DNA of 64,000 nucleotides, taken from the NCBI RefSeq assembly GCF_027580225.2, contig NC_073351.2, positions 5,684,501 to 5,748,500 on the forward strand, read 5' to 3'. Position 1 is the first letter of the stretch; each line of letters opens with the position of its first letter. The translations under genes and the position numbers were made by a program. Below are positions 20,286 through 31,524 of the stretch, piece by piece. Source of the DNA: Misgurnus anguillicaudatus (taxonomy: Eukaryota > Chordata > Actinopteri > Cypriniformes > Cobitidae). Under the pieces are notes generated by a model. The model was not told where the DNA came from. It saw nothing but the letters and a program-made list of their open reading frames with translations, and made no database searches.

Positions 20286-20289
20286 TTAA

Positions 20290-21264
20290 GTCTGGCTTTG
20301 TAATTGTAATTAATGCTGAATAATATTTATTTTTACTATATAACTTAAAATAACACACAAACATCTACACTAATGAACATTAAATGTGTGTACGACTGTT
20401 ACTATTCGAGTCTGTTGGCATAAGTAGAAGGTGAGAGACAGAGAGAGAAAGTGTGAAAGAGAGAGAGAGAGCGTCCATGTGTAATTCTTTCCCATCTGCC
20501 CTTCTGTCCTTGCCTGAAGACACTGTCAGTATCCAGTAGCAACTGTCCGGCTCTTCCTCTGGGATTTGCATTTAGCCATCAATCATTGACCTCGTTTCTG
20601 AACCCCATTTCCCATAATCCCTTGCCATGCAGAGCTGTCACTGCCCCAAGCTGCATACTGCTGTCACTATAGTGACCCGTGCCCTTTTGAAAGTACACAA
20701 CATGTGGAGTTAATCACCGACTGACACACACACACACAAACGCACGCATACACACACATTTAGCTTTTCTAATAAAAACATACACTAGACTTGTATTCTC
20801 TGTATATACAGCTAATTATTATTGTAATATACAACTATAAAGTACATAAATCCAAACGTCTATAAGCCAAACAGGTCTATAAGCCAGACCCTAAATATGA
20901 CTTTTAAATCTTACCAAACACACAAGAACAACACCAGACTGGAATAACAAGAGAGAAAGAAAGACTAACGGGATAAAAGACACATCTGGGAACAGTTAAC
21001 ATGAGAAATTGAAAAAAGACACAAAACTTCATAACAAGAGTCAAGAAAACAGAACAAGAGACACATTAAAACATGAGACACAATTTAAATTTACATTTTA
21101 TTACCCATTACTATTTGCTTTTTTAATGGCACAACACAAGATAGTTTTAGGCACTGACACAATGTGCACATGCATGCTATTTTGCTCCTCGGCAGAAGGA
21201 AATGATCATCTTCATCTGCCAAATGGTAAAGTGCTGACCATGCACTGAAGAGCAGAGGGCAAAG

Positions 21265-21316
<52 letters not shown>

Positions 21317-21671
21317 TGGATGGACAGAATGTGAGAAGGAGGGGAGGAGAGGGAGGTGTGTCCCGTGGAGAGGTGTCAGGCCTGGGCACAGGTGAGATCT
21401 GGCTCAGGTAGACTTCTCATTTCCTCATCCCTGCCTGCAGCCCACACCCCATATAGAGAGACATCCTGATACACAGCTGTTCACAGACACATACACACAA
21501 ACCGAAGCTATTAGTGAAGACTTCTCATAGAGACAATGTTTTACATACTAACACAATGATATTCACTGTATTTGTTTTGCTCATGAAAAGCTAAACATTT
21601 TAAAAAGTGAGGACTAATATTTTCTATACAGTTTAAAAGTGGTTTTACTCTATTTGTCCATGTACACACAC
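20290..21671. other. No gene; simple repeats and a possible conserved segment
   Basis: Contains short GA and CA tracts (about 20454-20471, 20725-20760) and a long GT microsatellite. Bases 20570-20700 are compositionally balanced and could be conserved non-coding DNA, but nothing in them can be assigned. Confidence 0.45.
21267..21316 (+). repeat. (GT)n microsatellite
   Basis: About 24 uninterrupted GT units. Confidence 0.98.
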
Positions 21672-21868
21672 TTACGAAAATTAACCATGGTTTACTACAG
21701 TTTAAAAAAACATGGTTACTGTAGTAAAACCATGGTTACCACAAAACCAGAGTTAAACCATGGTTAGTGTAGTAAACCATGGTTTTGCTAATAGTAATAA
21801 TCAATACACTAAAAAAACCCATGGTTACTACACTTTTCCCACAACAAAACCATGGTTAATTTTCGTAA
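21672..21868. mobile_element. Palindromic MITE built on AACCATGGTT units
   Basis: The ends TTACGAAAATTAACCATGG and CCATGGTTAATTTTCGTAA are inverted repeats. The palindrome ACCATGGT and its half sites recur throughout the 197 bp. A second copy lies at 35857-36077. No clear target duplication was found, so the superfamily is left open. Confidence 0.7.
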
Positions 21869-21969
21869 ATGCACTCCAAAGTTTTGGGAAAAAACCCCAT
21901 TTAACCCCTCTGCTGTCACCCACCCCTTTTAAGTGTGTGGGGGGAATTTGATGTGCACCTTCAAATTAA

Positions 21970-22247
21970 AGGAACAGTATGTAGGATTGTGGCCAAAACT
22001 GGTACTGCAATCACAAAACTTGTGGCTAAAGCTGATACTGCAATCACACAACTGGTGGCCAATACACAACATGACAACATAAACATCAGTTGAGGGCTGC
22101 AACTCCACATTTTAAATGACAATATCCTGGCCAGATCACTGTTGTCAGTGATATAAGTATTTGAAATGAAAATGATTTCTTAATGTCTAGTGACATATCA
22201 GGGCCATTTTTTGATTAATTGATATCAATTTCTTACATACTGTTCCT
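21970..22247. mobile_element. TTAA-flanked MITE (T2/Kolobok-like), 278 bp
   Basis: Left end AGGAACAGTATGTAGGAT and right end TACATACTGTTCCT are flanked by TTAA (21966-21969, 22248-22251). Non-coding; a GGCCAA-ACTG-GTACTGCAATCACA motif is repeated inside. Confidence 0.8.
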
Positions 22248-22429
22248 TTAATATAACTCTGGCATTTTTTTTGTATAGAAGCCTAATCTTGGTCTTGTTT
22301 TAAAGAAGACAATTTAAGGGTATGATATGAAAATATTAAACAGAAAAAATGTTATAGCAGTTTAAATTTCTTTTAATAAATAAAATAATTCCATAACATA
22401 TTAGTTGGTTATTTTGTTAGCACAATGCT

Positions 22430-22598
22430 AATGGTCTAATCAGAATCAATGGATTGTTCTAAGCTATGCTAAAAGTGGTACCGCCAGACCCAGAGATCAG
22501 ATGAATAGATTCCAAAACGAAAAAAAAAAATCTAATGTTTAAGTCTAGGGGAGCTGGAAAATGAGCATAGGTATATTCAAAAAGTGGAGTGTCCCTTT
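22430..22598. mobile_element. Truncated TTAA-type repeat, one end only
   Basis: The right end AGTGGAGTGTCCCTTTAA has the inverted TTAAAGGG form, but no matching left end is visible upstream. Probably a 5'-truncated MITE. Confidence 0.45.
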
Positions 22599-22887
22599 AA
22601 TGCTTAATATGTCATACAGATAATGTAAAAAGTTCAAACATTTTACATAGATATTCAACATTTATATTGTTGCATGTATCTCTGTTCAGTCTTATGTGCG
22701 TACATAAAAAAATACAGATGGTATTACATCTGCTCGTGTCTCACTTGATTTGTTAACACTGCTTTTGCAGCTTCTTATTGCTCCTAAAACAAGACTCACA
22801 CACACAACTTCAGTAAAAAAAAAACACACAAGAGAAAATCCCGAAAGTTAAGTATTGGGCTTCTTAGAGCAGCGCTATCCTCTAAAC

Positions 22888-23073
22888 CAGGGGCGTCCAA
22901 TTCTGTTCCTGGAGGGAAACTGCAGGGATCCAAACCTAATCAAATCCACCTGAACAAGCAAAAGCAAACTCTTCAGGATTACTTGAAAACTACAGTCAGG
23001 TGTGTTTATGATTGGAGATAGACCTGAACTCTGCAGGACACTGAACCTTCATAAGCCAGATTGGACACCCGTG
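22888..23073. mobile_element. Short hAT-type MITE
   Basis: CAGGGGCGTCCAATTC at the left is inverted as GATTGGACACCCGTG at the right. The flanking 8-mers CTCTAAAC (22880-22887) and CCCTAAGC (23074-23081) agree at 6 of 8 positions, consistent with an aged 8-bp hAT duplication. Confidence 0.7.
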
Positions 23074-23081
23074 CCCTAAGC

Positions 23082-23930
23082 CACAAACTTTCATCAGAGG
23101 TTTTTATGATTAATTCATGGGGGGAGAGGGGTTGGCAGGCCCTCAAAATGTCTGTTATTTCTGCTATCCCTGTCGAGACATTTGGACATTTTTCAAATAA
23201 ATTAAGGACCACAAAAAACAATGCCAATATCCACATACTCAATATCCCAGTAGCTCAAGTTGTTGATGTTGTGAATGCTGGTGTTGACTATTGAGTTGCC
23301 CCATGAGAGTGCAAGTGATTCCTACTGAACTCATCTTCAAAAAGCCTCTTGATCAATGGATGCTTTTCCTGGGAAAATAAACCTCTATGCAGCATATCAC
23401 ACTACTTGTTCACATTTATTTTTAAGTTTGAAAACACATTCTAATTTCCTTTAATGCGTCAAATCAACCAGATGTCTTTTTTAAATATTCCTTCAAAAAT
23501 AATTACTCATTTCAGGTTTGAACAGGACCTTCATGTTTTGAAATTCCTTACTTCCCACTTCTGAGGTTGTAACTACGAGTTCATTGTGTTTAAGTGCTGT
23601 TGTCAAAACGAATTATAAATCATATAAATGAATAATCACACTTAACTGAAATGTACAAATCATATTAAAATGTGTACAAGATGGTTGCGTGCATCTCAGG
23701 GTTTCCTATAAGTTTTCCAGTCGTAAATACAACCGGAGAGGCCCCTCATATCCTAGAAAACTTATTTTTTTCATGCCATTCCAGCATCTATGGCTACGTT
23801 TGTGGTAAGAACTGGTTAATATTTACACAAGTTGATCCATACACAGGTTGGGGAAGGGACAATTTGGTATCTTGAATTCACCTAACTTGCATTTTTTTTG
23901 GCCTGTGCGAGAAAACAATTGCATGGAGTA
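23082..23930. other. No gene seen
   Basis: Short open frames only, without recognisable domains; no repeat structure noticed. Confidence 0.5.
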
Positions 23931-23935
23931 AACCG

Positions 23936-24068
23936 TCCGTGTGGGTTTACTCCACATGGAGTAACAGGAAGAACATGAAAACTCCACACAGAAAGGCCAC
24001 CTGACCTAGGCGGGGCTCGAACCAGGGACCTTCTTGCTATGAGACAACAGTGCTACCCACTGAGACTC
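23936..24068 (-). mobile_element. tRNA-derived SINE fragment (DANA/HE1-like)
   Basis: On the minus strand the sequence begins with a tRNA-like head: GTGGGTAGCACTGTTG matches an RNA polymerase III A box and GGTTCGAGCCC (24023-24013) a B box. It continues into the GGCCTTTCTGTGTGGAGTTT and CATGTTCTTCCTG segments known from DANA/HE1 SINEs of cyprinid and other fish. The tail is lost. This is not a functional tRNA gene. Confidence 0.75.
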
Positions 24069-24378
24069 ATAACTTTTTAACATGTTGACCCATGCTGAAC
24101 AATTGTAAACATGAGGCAGGCATTATCCCATTGAGTTTTATTGCATAGGCCAGCCAGAGCTTTGGTTGTTGTGAGGATGCTGTGTCAGACACAAAATGGC
24201 ATTCATGTTTACATTCACTATGTTAGCAGTTTATTTGTAATTTCTTTTTAACACGATTGTGCCATAGCATGATGTGATAAAATGCATGTGCACAGCTCCC
24301 ATGTATCCACTCAAAAATGGAGATCTTGTCTGCAGACTGCAAGACAGGTGTCATGATTCTGCATGATTCTTGTCATTA

Positions 24379-24547
24379 GGTGTGTTCGACTTCATGCCGC
24401 ACTGCAAGAACCGACAGCCGGATGACGTCGAAGGACCGCGAGAGCGAGACGTAAGTGGACTTCATATGCTTTCTCTAATTGTTCTCGCGGTGCTTTGACG
24501 TCGTCCGGCCGTCGGTTCTTGCGCCGCCGCGTAGAGTCGAACAAGCC
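24379..24547. mobile_element. Palindromic MITE with TA flanks
   Basis: GGTGTGTTCGACTTC at the left pairs with AGTCGAACAAGCC at the right. The inner arms GCAAGAACCGACAGCCGG and CCGGCCGTCGGTTCTTGC also pair. TA flanks both sides. A related truncated piece (TTAGACTTCATGCGGC) occurs near 35365. Confidence 0.65.
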
Positions 24548-24559
24548 TATTGTATTACT

Positions 24560-24890
24560 CCAGTCTTGAGGCAGGATCATGGAAGGCCCACGTTGTTTGT
24601 GCTTGTATTTCTCGTCTCCTGACTCCGCCCCCTCGTTCCGCTGTTAATAATTCCATTATTGTTTAACTCTTGTCACCTGTTCCCCTCTTGATTTGTTCCC
24701 CTATTTAATGCCCTTGTGTTCTCTGTCCTGGGCTGATTCGTTTTGTGAGATATTTGTAACCTTTTTTTGTGACATACCGGTGCTATTTTGTGCCTTCGTG
24801 CTATTTGTGTCTGCATCTGTATTACCTGTTCATCTGTAAGTCTAGTTAGTTGTCAAGTTTATTGTTCAAGTTTGTTTTTTAGTCTTGCTG
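24560..24890. mobile_element. Possible degraded LTR remnant
   Basis: The T-rich prose-like texture with TCACCTGTTCCCC and CCCTATTTAATGCCC resembles the U3/R region of many fish LTRs. No clear ends or duplication. Confidence 0.3.
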
Positions 24891-24894
24891 AAAA

Positions 24895-25052
24895 AAAACA
24901 ATAAAACCATTACAGAAAATTCTAATGGTTTCCATTAAAATACCAATAGGAACCATTAGCTTTTTCCATTAAAACCACTACACTGTAGTGTGTTTTGGGC
25001 CATATTCCATTAGAACCAATAAAGTTCCCAATAAAACCAATGGAATTTCAGT
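24895..25052. repeat. ACCATTA/TAATGGT-rich palindromic repeat
   Basis: Alternating AACCATTA and TAATGGTT-type half sites form an imperfect palindrome, probably a small MITE. Family not identified. Confidence 0.45.
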
Positions 25053-25119
25053 GATGGTGTCTTTTGTTTTTTTTAGGAGGGATGCTGGCTTGATTCTGGT
25101 TTAGCTGGTGGTCACCAGG

Positions 25120-25420
25120 GGCCCGTTCTTCGTACGTCGCTTAATACATCCAAGATCAAATGAAACATTCGAGATGTTCAGATCTCGCTAATTATGATCT
25201 CGCTTATCCGGTTCTTTGAACACCTCTGCTGTTGATGATTAGTATGGCAGGATTTAATTATCTCAGATCATTGCGTGTTCGTGCACTGCAAGAAAAGGCA
25301 ATACATGTCGATAGTAGAAACACTGATCAGCCACGCTGTGATTGGCTGGTTGTTACAATAGCCAAGAACACGCCCATTTTTAACCCCTACAGTCTGAGAG
25401 CTATTGATGATAGGTTGTGA
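25120..25420. mobile_element. Probable DNA-transposon fragment
   Basis: Starts GGGCCCGTTCTTCGTACGTC, a form seen at ends of fish DNA transposons. I find no convincing inverted partner. Confidence 0.3.
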
Positions 25421-26070
25421 ACTTTTTATAAAGCTGAATTTGTAAACCCAGTTAAAGCTACTTTTGTACATAAAATCACCCTACATAATGTAATATATTC
25501 TGTGTAATATAATCTTGATATCTTTACAATGCTTGTCAAAGATTGAAAATGATTGTAATTAAACTTTGATGCTCCTTATTAAAGTACTTTAAGTCTCTTT
25601 TAAAAACAGTTAAATGCTATTTTGTCTGTTTGTAACAGCAACTTAAAAAGCAGAATAAAAAACACAGGTGGTAGTCCTGCATCTTCATGTATTGTGCTAA
25701 CAGGAGTGATGTCTCTAAACTGATTGTGCAGATCATCTCTGGAGCAGTTGCTCTTTCTATAATATAGTTGTTTTTATGGTTAAATCCACAGCCAATGCAA
25801 CAATTTAATTGCTGATAAATAAAATTTTAATAGAAGTTTCTTATAAATCCTCTCTTTTGTGCAGTTTGTAGATAATACACCAACATTTTTAGCATAAATT
25901 AAGTATGATGTGCAGTAAGGGAATGTAAATGCTGTTCTACATCAAAAGATTATAAAGTGCAACTGTTTCTGAGCAATGCACACGACAGTAAAGAAATCCT
26001 CTCAGACGACAGTCCTTTAGAGAAACTATATGCAAGTGGTTAAATAAGTTTACTTCAATAACATTATTTA
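25421..26070. other. No gene seen
   Basis: AT-rich, nothing recognised. Confidence 0.5.
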
Positions 26071-26192
26071 AGCAATATTGCTCGAGTAGGAGTGTGATAT
26101 AGCTCTATATCATCACGGCTGTGATTAGGCCAGAGGCAATCACAGCCGTGATGATATAGAGCTATATCACACGACTCCGAGAGCGATATTGC
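26071..26192. repeat. 122-bp near-perfect palindrome
   Basis: The inner arms GTGTGATATAGCTCTATATC... pair without mismatch over about 36 bp around the spacer AGGCCAGAGGC, and pairing continues with mismatches to AGCAATATTG / CGATATTGCT at the outside. It would form a long hairpin and is probably the core of a MITE, though outer ends were not found. Confidence 0.85.
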
Positions 26193-27548
26193 TTTTATAC
26201 AACAGTTCGACGGCACACGTTTGAAAAACGAAAACTAGAAAACAACAACAAAGTTATTTTAAAAGCCTCTTTGTTTGGGAACTACTTTCTTCCGTCACGG
26301 ATTTAAGGGCGGCCAGAATGACAGGTAAAACTTTCGGCTGCTTTGAATCTCATATTACTCAATGGACGGAGCAGACGTTTCTTTATATTACCGTTTCTTG
26401 GCCACAAAGTGTGGTTTTAAGATTAGTTCAGTCGAGAATATATATGTATTATATCTAAATCTGCAGTCGATTAGTAAAGACATTAATAAAGACAATAAAG
26501 ACATTATAGAATATAATTGTTTGCAAGATGGTAGCTTTAGTGCATTGTGTTGGTGTATAGACATTAATGAAATTATAATTATATTTGTTAATATTACCAT
26601 ATAGTGACATCATCAAAGGACATTTTTGACCAAATAATGTGGAAAAAGTAATTCCATAAGGTTTACATACTTTTTCCTATTACTGTATAGTCTGCACACT
26701 ACAGGATATCAGTCTGTCTATGAAAAAATTAGCCAGAAAAACAAGCGTGTGTGTTAAAAGTTAGTAATGTATACATTTATTAAAGGCGCCAAAACTAATA
26801 TTGCAAACCCCTCAGCAAATAAGCAGTTGCGCCGCTGTAAAAACTTTTTTGCATTGATGCAATAAATGTAGATATAATATACATGCTATTTGATTTAGTA
26901 CTTCATATTTTTATTTCTGTACGAATAATCATTTTCTCATTGATTTTTTAAAATAAACTATTGCTTCCCAGTCACATAAAATACCACTGCTCATTATTGT
27001 AGATTTGAATTTGGAAAAACCTCAAAGAGATTTGAAAAATGGGGCTTTGGTGATTCATACGAAGTTCATAAGCGTGGAAGAATTTAATACAGCAAGCCTG
27101 TGTCATTCATAGAGACTGCACTCCTGAGATAAATGCATCACCCTACACACTTCAAAAATCCAACCGACGCACACCTGTCCGGGTCAGAGCCGCCCTCTGG
27201 ATAGAAAATACCGTCTGTGAAGAAAGAACGGGAGCTTTGTGGGTCACAAAGGCATTAAAAGGACAACTAAATAATTCAGGGCACATTTTCCAGGCTGGTG
27301 GTGGACTTATGTGAGCGCCGAATGAAACTTTATATCATTCGGCCCGCGGCTTTGTGTATCAGAAACATCTGAAGGTGAAGAGCTCAACCAAGACGCCGAG
27401 CAGACAGCTTACCGCACTGTTTAATACGCTGAGTGGCACTCAAAGATCATCTGAAGCTTTCGCTGTCCCAGATAACTCTTCCATACACACCATTTACACC
27501 TTCATGTGGGATTTTCTCACTTACAAACACGCACGTACAAGCTGTGTA
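26193..27548. other. No gene seen
   Basis: AT-rich with a slightly GC-richer part at 27150-27480. No supported exon. Confidence 0.5.
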
Positions 27549-28005
27549 ATGGTGCTCTTCCATTGGATAGTACGGCCTGGTACGGGACCGCGTGGCTGGG
27601 CTTATCTCGCTTTATATTGGCTCGGTCTGCTTTTCCATTGGAGTTTAATGCCGCTTCAGAGTGGGTGGGATTGTAGACGTATCGCTATGGTTGTACTGCC
27701 GTGACATCAACGTAATAGCTATACAAACAATCACTTCACACAGGAGAAACGGAGCATATTGATAGAATGGTGATCTTGATTCTCAGCATGTGGATGTTTT
27801 TCACAGCTGAAAGGGAGTTTGGGAACTTGTAGAACAAAATGACATCAATGACAGTAGTTTGCTTGATGGCTCACAAGGGTAAGCTAATCTTGTAATTAGC
27901 AATAACGCTAGTAGTGACGATTCTCTCTGATCAATCAGTGGTCTGAAGTGTTACACGTCAAGTAACAGTATGGCTCGCTCAAACCCTAACATAGGTGGTA
28001 CCAAA
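27549..28005. mobile_element. Second copy of the MITE A family, right end eroded
   Basis: Shares the start (ATGGTGCTCTTCCATTG) and interior (TGTGGATGTTTTTCA, AAAGGGAGTTTGGGAACTT, TCTGATCAATCAGTG) with 6372-7537. It lacks the 6500-6907 insertion and so shows the empty site. The right inverted end is not clear. Confidence 0.65.
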
Positions 28006-28117
28006 AAAAGAAAACAAAACAAAGAAATGCGAATTAGGTGCGTTTCCATCAAGTTGTTTTGCGCAAATGACGGTGGTATTGGTAACCTACTAACAAATGA
28101 TGTTTTATTAACGTAGT

Positions 28118-28420
28118 TCGGGAGGAGCATGCCAAATAAACCACTTAAGTACTTCCAGCTGTCTACAATCAGTAATCAACAAATACTCTAGTACCACCAG
28201 CTGTCCACAATCAGTAATCATCATACCTACCCAATCAGCACAAAGGCAAGCCATATATAAGTCACAGTTTAACTCTCCAAAGATCCTCTGCAGTCTTCAG
28301 AATCCCTCCACCACCCCGTCTCCTCTCACTCACCAGGTTAATTCCTAAACTGGGAGGGGGGATACTCTGCGTTCGGGCCCATTTCCGAGCTCAGAGCCCA
28401 GACAGCACGCCAAATGCATT
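28118..28420 (+). mobile_element. Promoter-bearing repeat starting TTCGGGAGGAGC, class unclear
   Basis: TTCGGGAGGAGC is followed by a TATA-like ATATATAAGTCA and a CT-rich stretch. The same opening and TATA-plus-CT layout occurs at 38210-38480 (GTATATAAGGCA). This suggests two remnants of one LTR-like promoter repeat. Confidence 0.35.
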
Positions 28421-28709
28421 TACTAATCTAATCTATCCAACTTATTTGTAAGTGTGAACTCGTGAAACAATGTACACGTGGAAAATGGAGACAGAGCTGC
28501 ATGTAGTCACAATGGGGCAAGTTATTAATGTATTTTCCATTCAGCTTGTACTTGCCAAACTGAATGATGTGCATAGAGACAGAGCGCAGCGCGTCATAAC
28601 CTGAAAAACACGCCCACCGGGGGGGAAAGCAATCCAACCGTCTCCATTGACTTTGTATTGCGAGAAGCCGCCTCCTTGTCATTTCTGGCTTATAACAAAA
28701 AACTGAATA

Positions 28710-28847
28710 ATGCCTAAAAGCTGCTGTGTGACAATATGTACAGCTAACAAGCCAAAGAACCCAGAAATAAGTTTTTATAAGCTGTCGAGCCGTAAAACCC
28801 AGCCTTTAAGGAGAATAAAGTGGATCGCCGACTACGTTTCCCCCTAG
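28710..28847 (+). pseudogene. THAP-domain fragment, left arm
   Basis: ATG to TAG encodes 45 residues beginning MPKSCCVTICTANKPKN and ending IKWIADYVSP. The start MPKSC with a second Cys four residues after the CC pair, the SFYKL segment and the RRIKWI segment match the first half of a C2CH THAP finger. The later Cys-His pair is missing, so it is a truncated domain that probably cannot bind zinc fully. Confidence 0.6.
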
Positions 28848-29135
28848 TGGACGCAGTACTATGGAGTACTATGAAAAGTTGCCTGTTTCCATTTCTGTGT
28901 CTTTAAACGCTTGTTTTTTGAAGTCGACAGCTTATAAAAACTTTTTTTTTTTTTTTTTTTTGCCGTGTTAGATGTACACCTTGTCACACAGCAGCTTTTA
29001 GGTATTATTCTGTTTTTAAGTTTAATCTGTAAATAAGTTTTTATAAGCTGTCGACCCCAAAAAATGAGCGTTTAAAGACACAAAAATGGATACAGGCAAC
29101 TTTTCATAGTACTTCTATTAGTAGAACTGTGTCCA

Positions 29136-29273
29136 CTAGGGGGAAATGTAGTTGGCGATCCACTTTATTCTCCTTAAAGACTGGGTTTTACGGCTCGACA
29201 GCTTATAAAAACTTATTTCTGGGTTCTTTGGCTTGTTAGCTGCACATATTGTCCCACAGCAGCTTTTAGGCAT
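29136..29273 (-). pseudogene. THAP-domain fragment, right arm
   Basis: Inverted copy of 28710-28847, again 45 residues (MPKSCCGTICAANKPKN to IKWIANYISP) with the stop at the same place. The frame is open a further 58 codons upstream. A handful of substitutions separate the two copies. Confidence 0.6.
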
Positions 29274-29487
29274 TATTCTGTCCTTGCTACAAGCCAGAAA
29301 TGACAAGGAGGCGGCTTCTCGCAATACAAAGTCAATGGAGACGGTTGGATTGCGTTCCCCCCGGTGGGCGTGGTTTTTAAATTTGCATAACTGCGCTCTG
29401 TCTCTATAGAAGAAGCAATGCAGACTTTGAAGGCCATGGTCGGTCACGTGGGTTTAATGTTCGCTACATCGAATTAATTCGGTAAAT

Positions 29488-29663
29488 GCTTTTCCATCTC
29501 CTATTTTTCGCATTTACTCTTTTTCGCATAAACAAAAAACTAAGCGAGCATAAAAACTTTTCTGCAAATCAAGGGATTTTTCATCTTAATTTGGTGCTTC
29601 CATCACTTGTTTTCGATGCGATACTTCAAAATGCGCATAAAATCATGGTGATGGAAACATGGC
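29488..29663. mobile_element. Small TTTCCAT-ended MITE fragment
   Basis: CTTTTCCATCTCC at the left and GTGATGGAAACATGG at the right are loosely inverted, with GCATAAA/TTTTCGCAT motifs inside. Similar ends occur near 34585 and 38565. Confidence 0.4.
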
Positions 29664-30775
29664 CAATGTCACCCAACATGTTACTAAAGATCTGTCAGTC
29701 ACAAGCCTCTCATGCAGAAAGCTCTCTGATCTTTTCACCTGTTTTCACCAAATGTACCTCTTTGGCAATTTTGCCATCTGTAATTTCATTTAATGGCTTT
29801 CAAAAAGTTTTGGGGACATAGTCGGCACAGTAAGCAAAGAAGTGATGGGGACATGTCAAATGATACCTATTCAAAAACATAATCACGTTATGAAGCCATT
29901 GTTTTTTTGCAGGAAAATAAAGACAGCAGTTTTTAATATTATTACTTCTGCAACAAAAATTAAGGTGAACAGAATGGAGTGTTATTCAGACTGAAGCACA
30001 AAACTTGGAATGTCTTTATTTATTGCTTATTGTTTTAATAGTGTTGGATCATACTGTCAGATCAATACGGCGGTCCCCTGATGGAAAATCTAAACTCTCT
30101 CATATTTCAGTAATACGATAAATAGGAAAATAAACTTTATATTTGTGCTTAAGATTTTCCCATGTAATACATCAATAACACTGACACTTCTTATTAAAGA
30201 TTCTTTTTGAGAAAGAAGGTCCTCATAGAAATGCTACCACACATAAAAAAGCAATATAAAACTGATGGCCATAAAAGCATCCAGTTAAAATTGATTTATT
30301 ACTAGTCAAATCTGTAGTGTGTGTTCAGTGTTCAGTTCTGTCTGTAATGCCTGATCAGAAGCCATTATCAATAGTTTCAGTTATCAATTAGATGTAATTA
30401 CATTCATGATTACTTTGATTGCATATAAATTAAGTGTCTTGTGTAGTCTGTAAGATAACAAGAACATTTTTATGTCACAATTTTACAAATCCACAATTTG
30501 CAGTCTTTAAATCTCATAATTTAAACATTTACTAGAAGTATTTATTTCTTTGTGTTAAACTTTGAATTGTAGTTTGATACTTTCATACCATAAATATTGC
30601 TGTATAATTTCCCTTTAACCATCATATCGATAATGTTACCTACCCAACACTACCCATAACCTTCCCCTAAACTCAAAAATATGTAAAAATATATATATTC
30701 TTTTTATATCATGCAATGTAAAAGACAGAAATGTGCGGGACTTTTTTTGTAGCAATAGTAACAATATACAGTAGC
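29664..30775. other. No gene seen
   Basis: AT-rich, no supported feature. Confidence 0.5.
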
Positions 30776-30783
30776 ATTTAAAA

Positions 30784-31309
30784 TAGGGCTGCACGATTTG
30801 TGTAATTTTTCCAATTGCGGTTATTGATGCTAATATTGCAATGTGCGATTGCGATTATACTAAATGGTATCATGCGTCAACTTGATGGGTTTTAAGGAAA
30901 ATCCACACACAGTTTAGTGATAATGCTAAAATGTGTATTTGTAAAACTAGAAATTTTTTCGTATTGCCACGTGATGTAGCAACTGCTCAGTGTCAGTAAT
31001 CCTAAATCCAAAATACCACCATACAACAGACGTAGAGTTTTTTTTAGCTACCAGATCACTGTCAACCTCCTCTGCATCCATCTTTACTCTGGTATAAGTG
31101 ACAACGCACACCACACACGTGCACTGCCTTTTTTGTTCGTTTTTCTTTCTTTTTTTAAACAGCAAGGAAAATCATCAAACTGTTATTATCAGAAAGTTTG
31201 TGTTAACAAGTCCACACATTTATTTATTTAATATAATTGCAACATTTTGCTGTCATATAATCGCACAGGCTGACATCGCGATTGCGATGCAATTAATTGT
31301 GCAGCACTA
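30784..31309. mobile_element. hAT-type non-autonomous element with perfect 8-bp duplication
   Basis: Ends TAGGGCTGCACGATT and AATTGTGCAGCACTA are inverted. ATTTAAAA is duplicated exactly at 30776-30783 and 31310-31317. The 8-bp duplication and TAGGG start are characteristic of hAT. 526 bp, no transposase. Confidence 0.88.
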
Positions 31310-31524
31310 ATTTAAAAGATATTTTAAGCCGCAGTGATCCTTTCCTGAAGTTTTTACAGTAATCTGTAATTCTGCTACTATGCACTATATGGCACTCTTA
31401 CGCTATTTATAAAACACTGAAGCAAAAATTAATTTAACAACATTTTAAACTCTGTGTTTGTTTTGACCATCATTCTGAATCTGATCTCTAACAAAATTAA
31501 TTTACAAAAATGCTATAATTTCAG

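Larger units (their letters stand above)
28573..29409. mobile_element. Compound palindrome with THAP-domain fragments
   Basis: The outer arms (28573-28900 and 29090-29409) are inverted copies, starting TATAGAGACAGAGCGCAG. Between them is a second, inner palindrome around 28905-29085. Each outer arm encodes the same 45-residue THAP-like fragment facing inwards, and the middle holds a third, degraded piece. THAP zinc fingers are the DNA-binding domains of P-element and Kolobok transposases and of some host proteins. No catalytic transposase domain is present. Confidence 0.75.

Noticed and set aside
24001..24068. tRNA gene
   Set aside because: A and B boxes are present, but the sequence runs into a SINE body and does not fold as a full tRNA.
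27354..27704. 116-codon plus-strand frame
   Set aside because: Overlaps the start of a MITE; no domain.
29486..29821. 111-codon plus-strand frame
   Set aside because: Starts in a MITE fragment and shows no domain.
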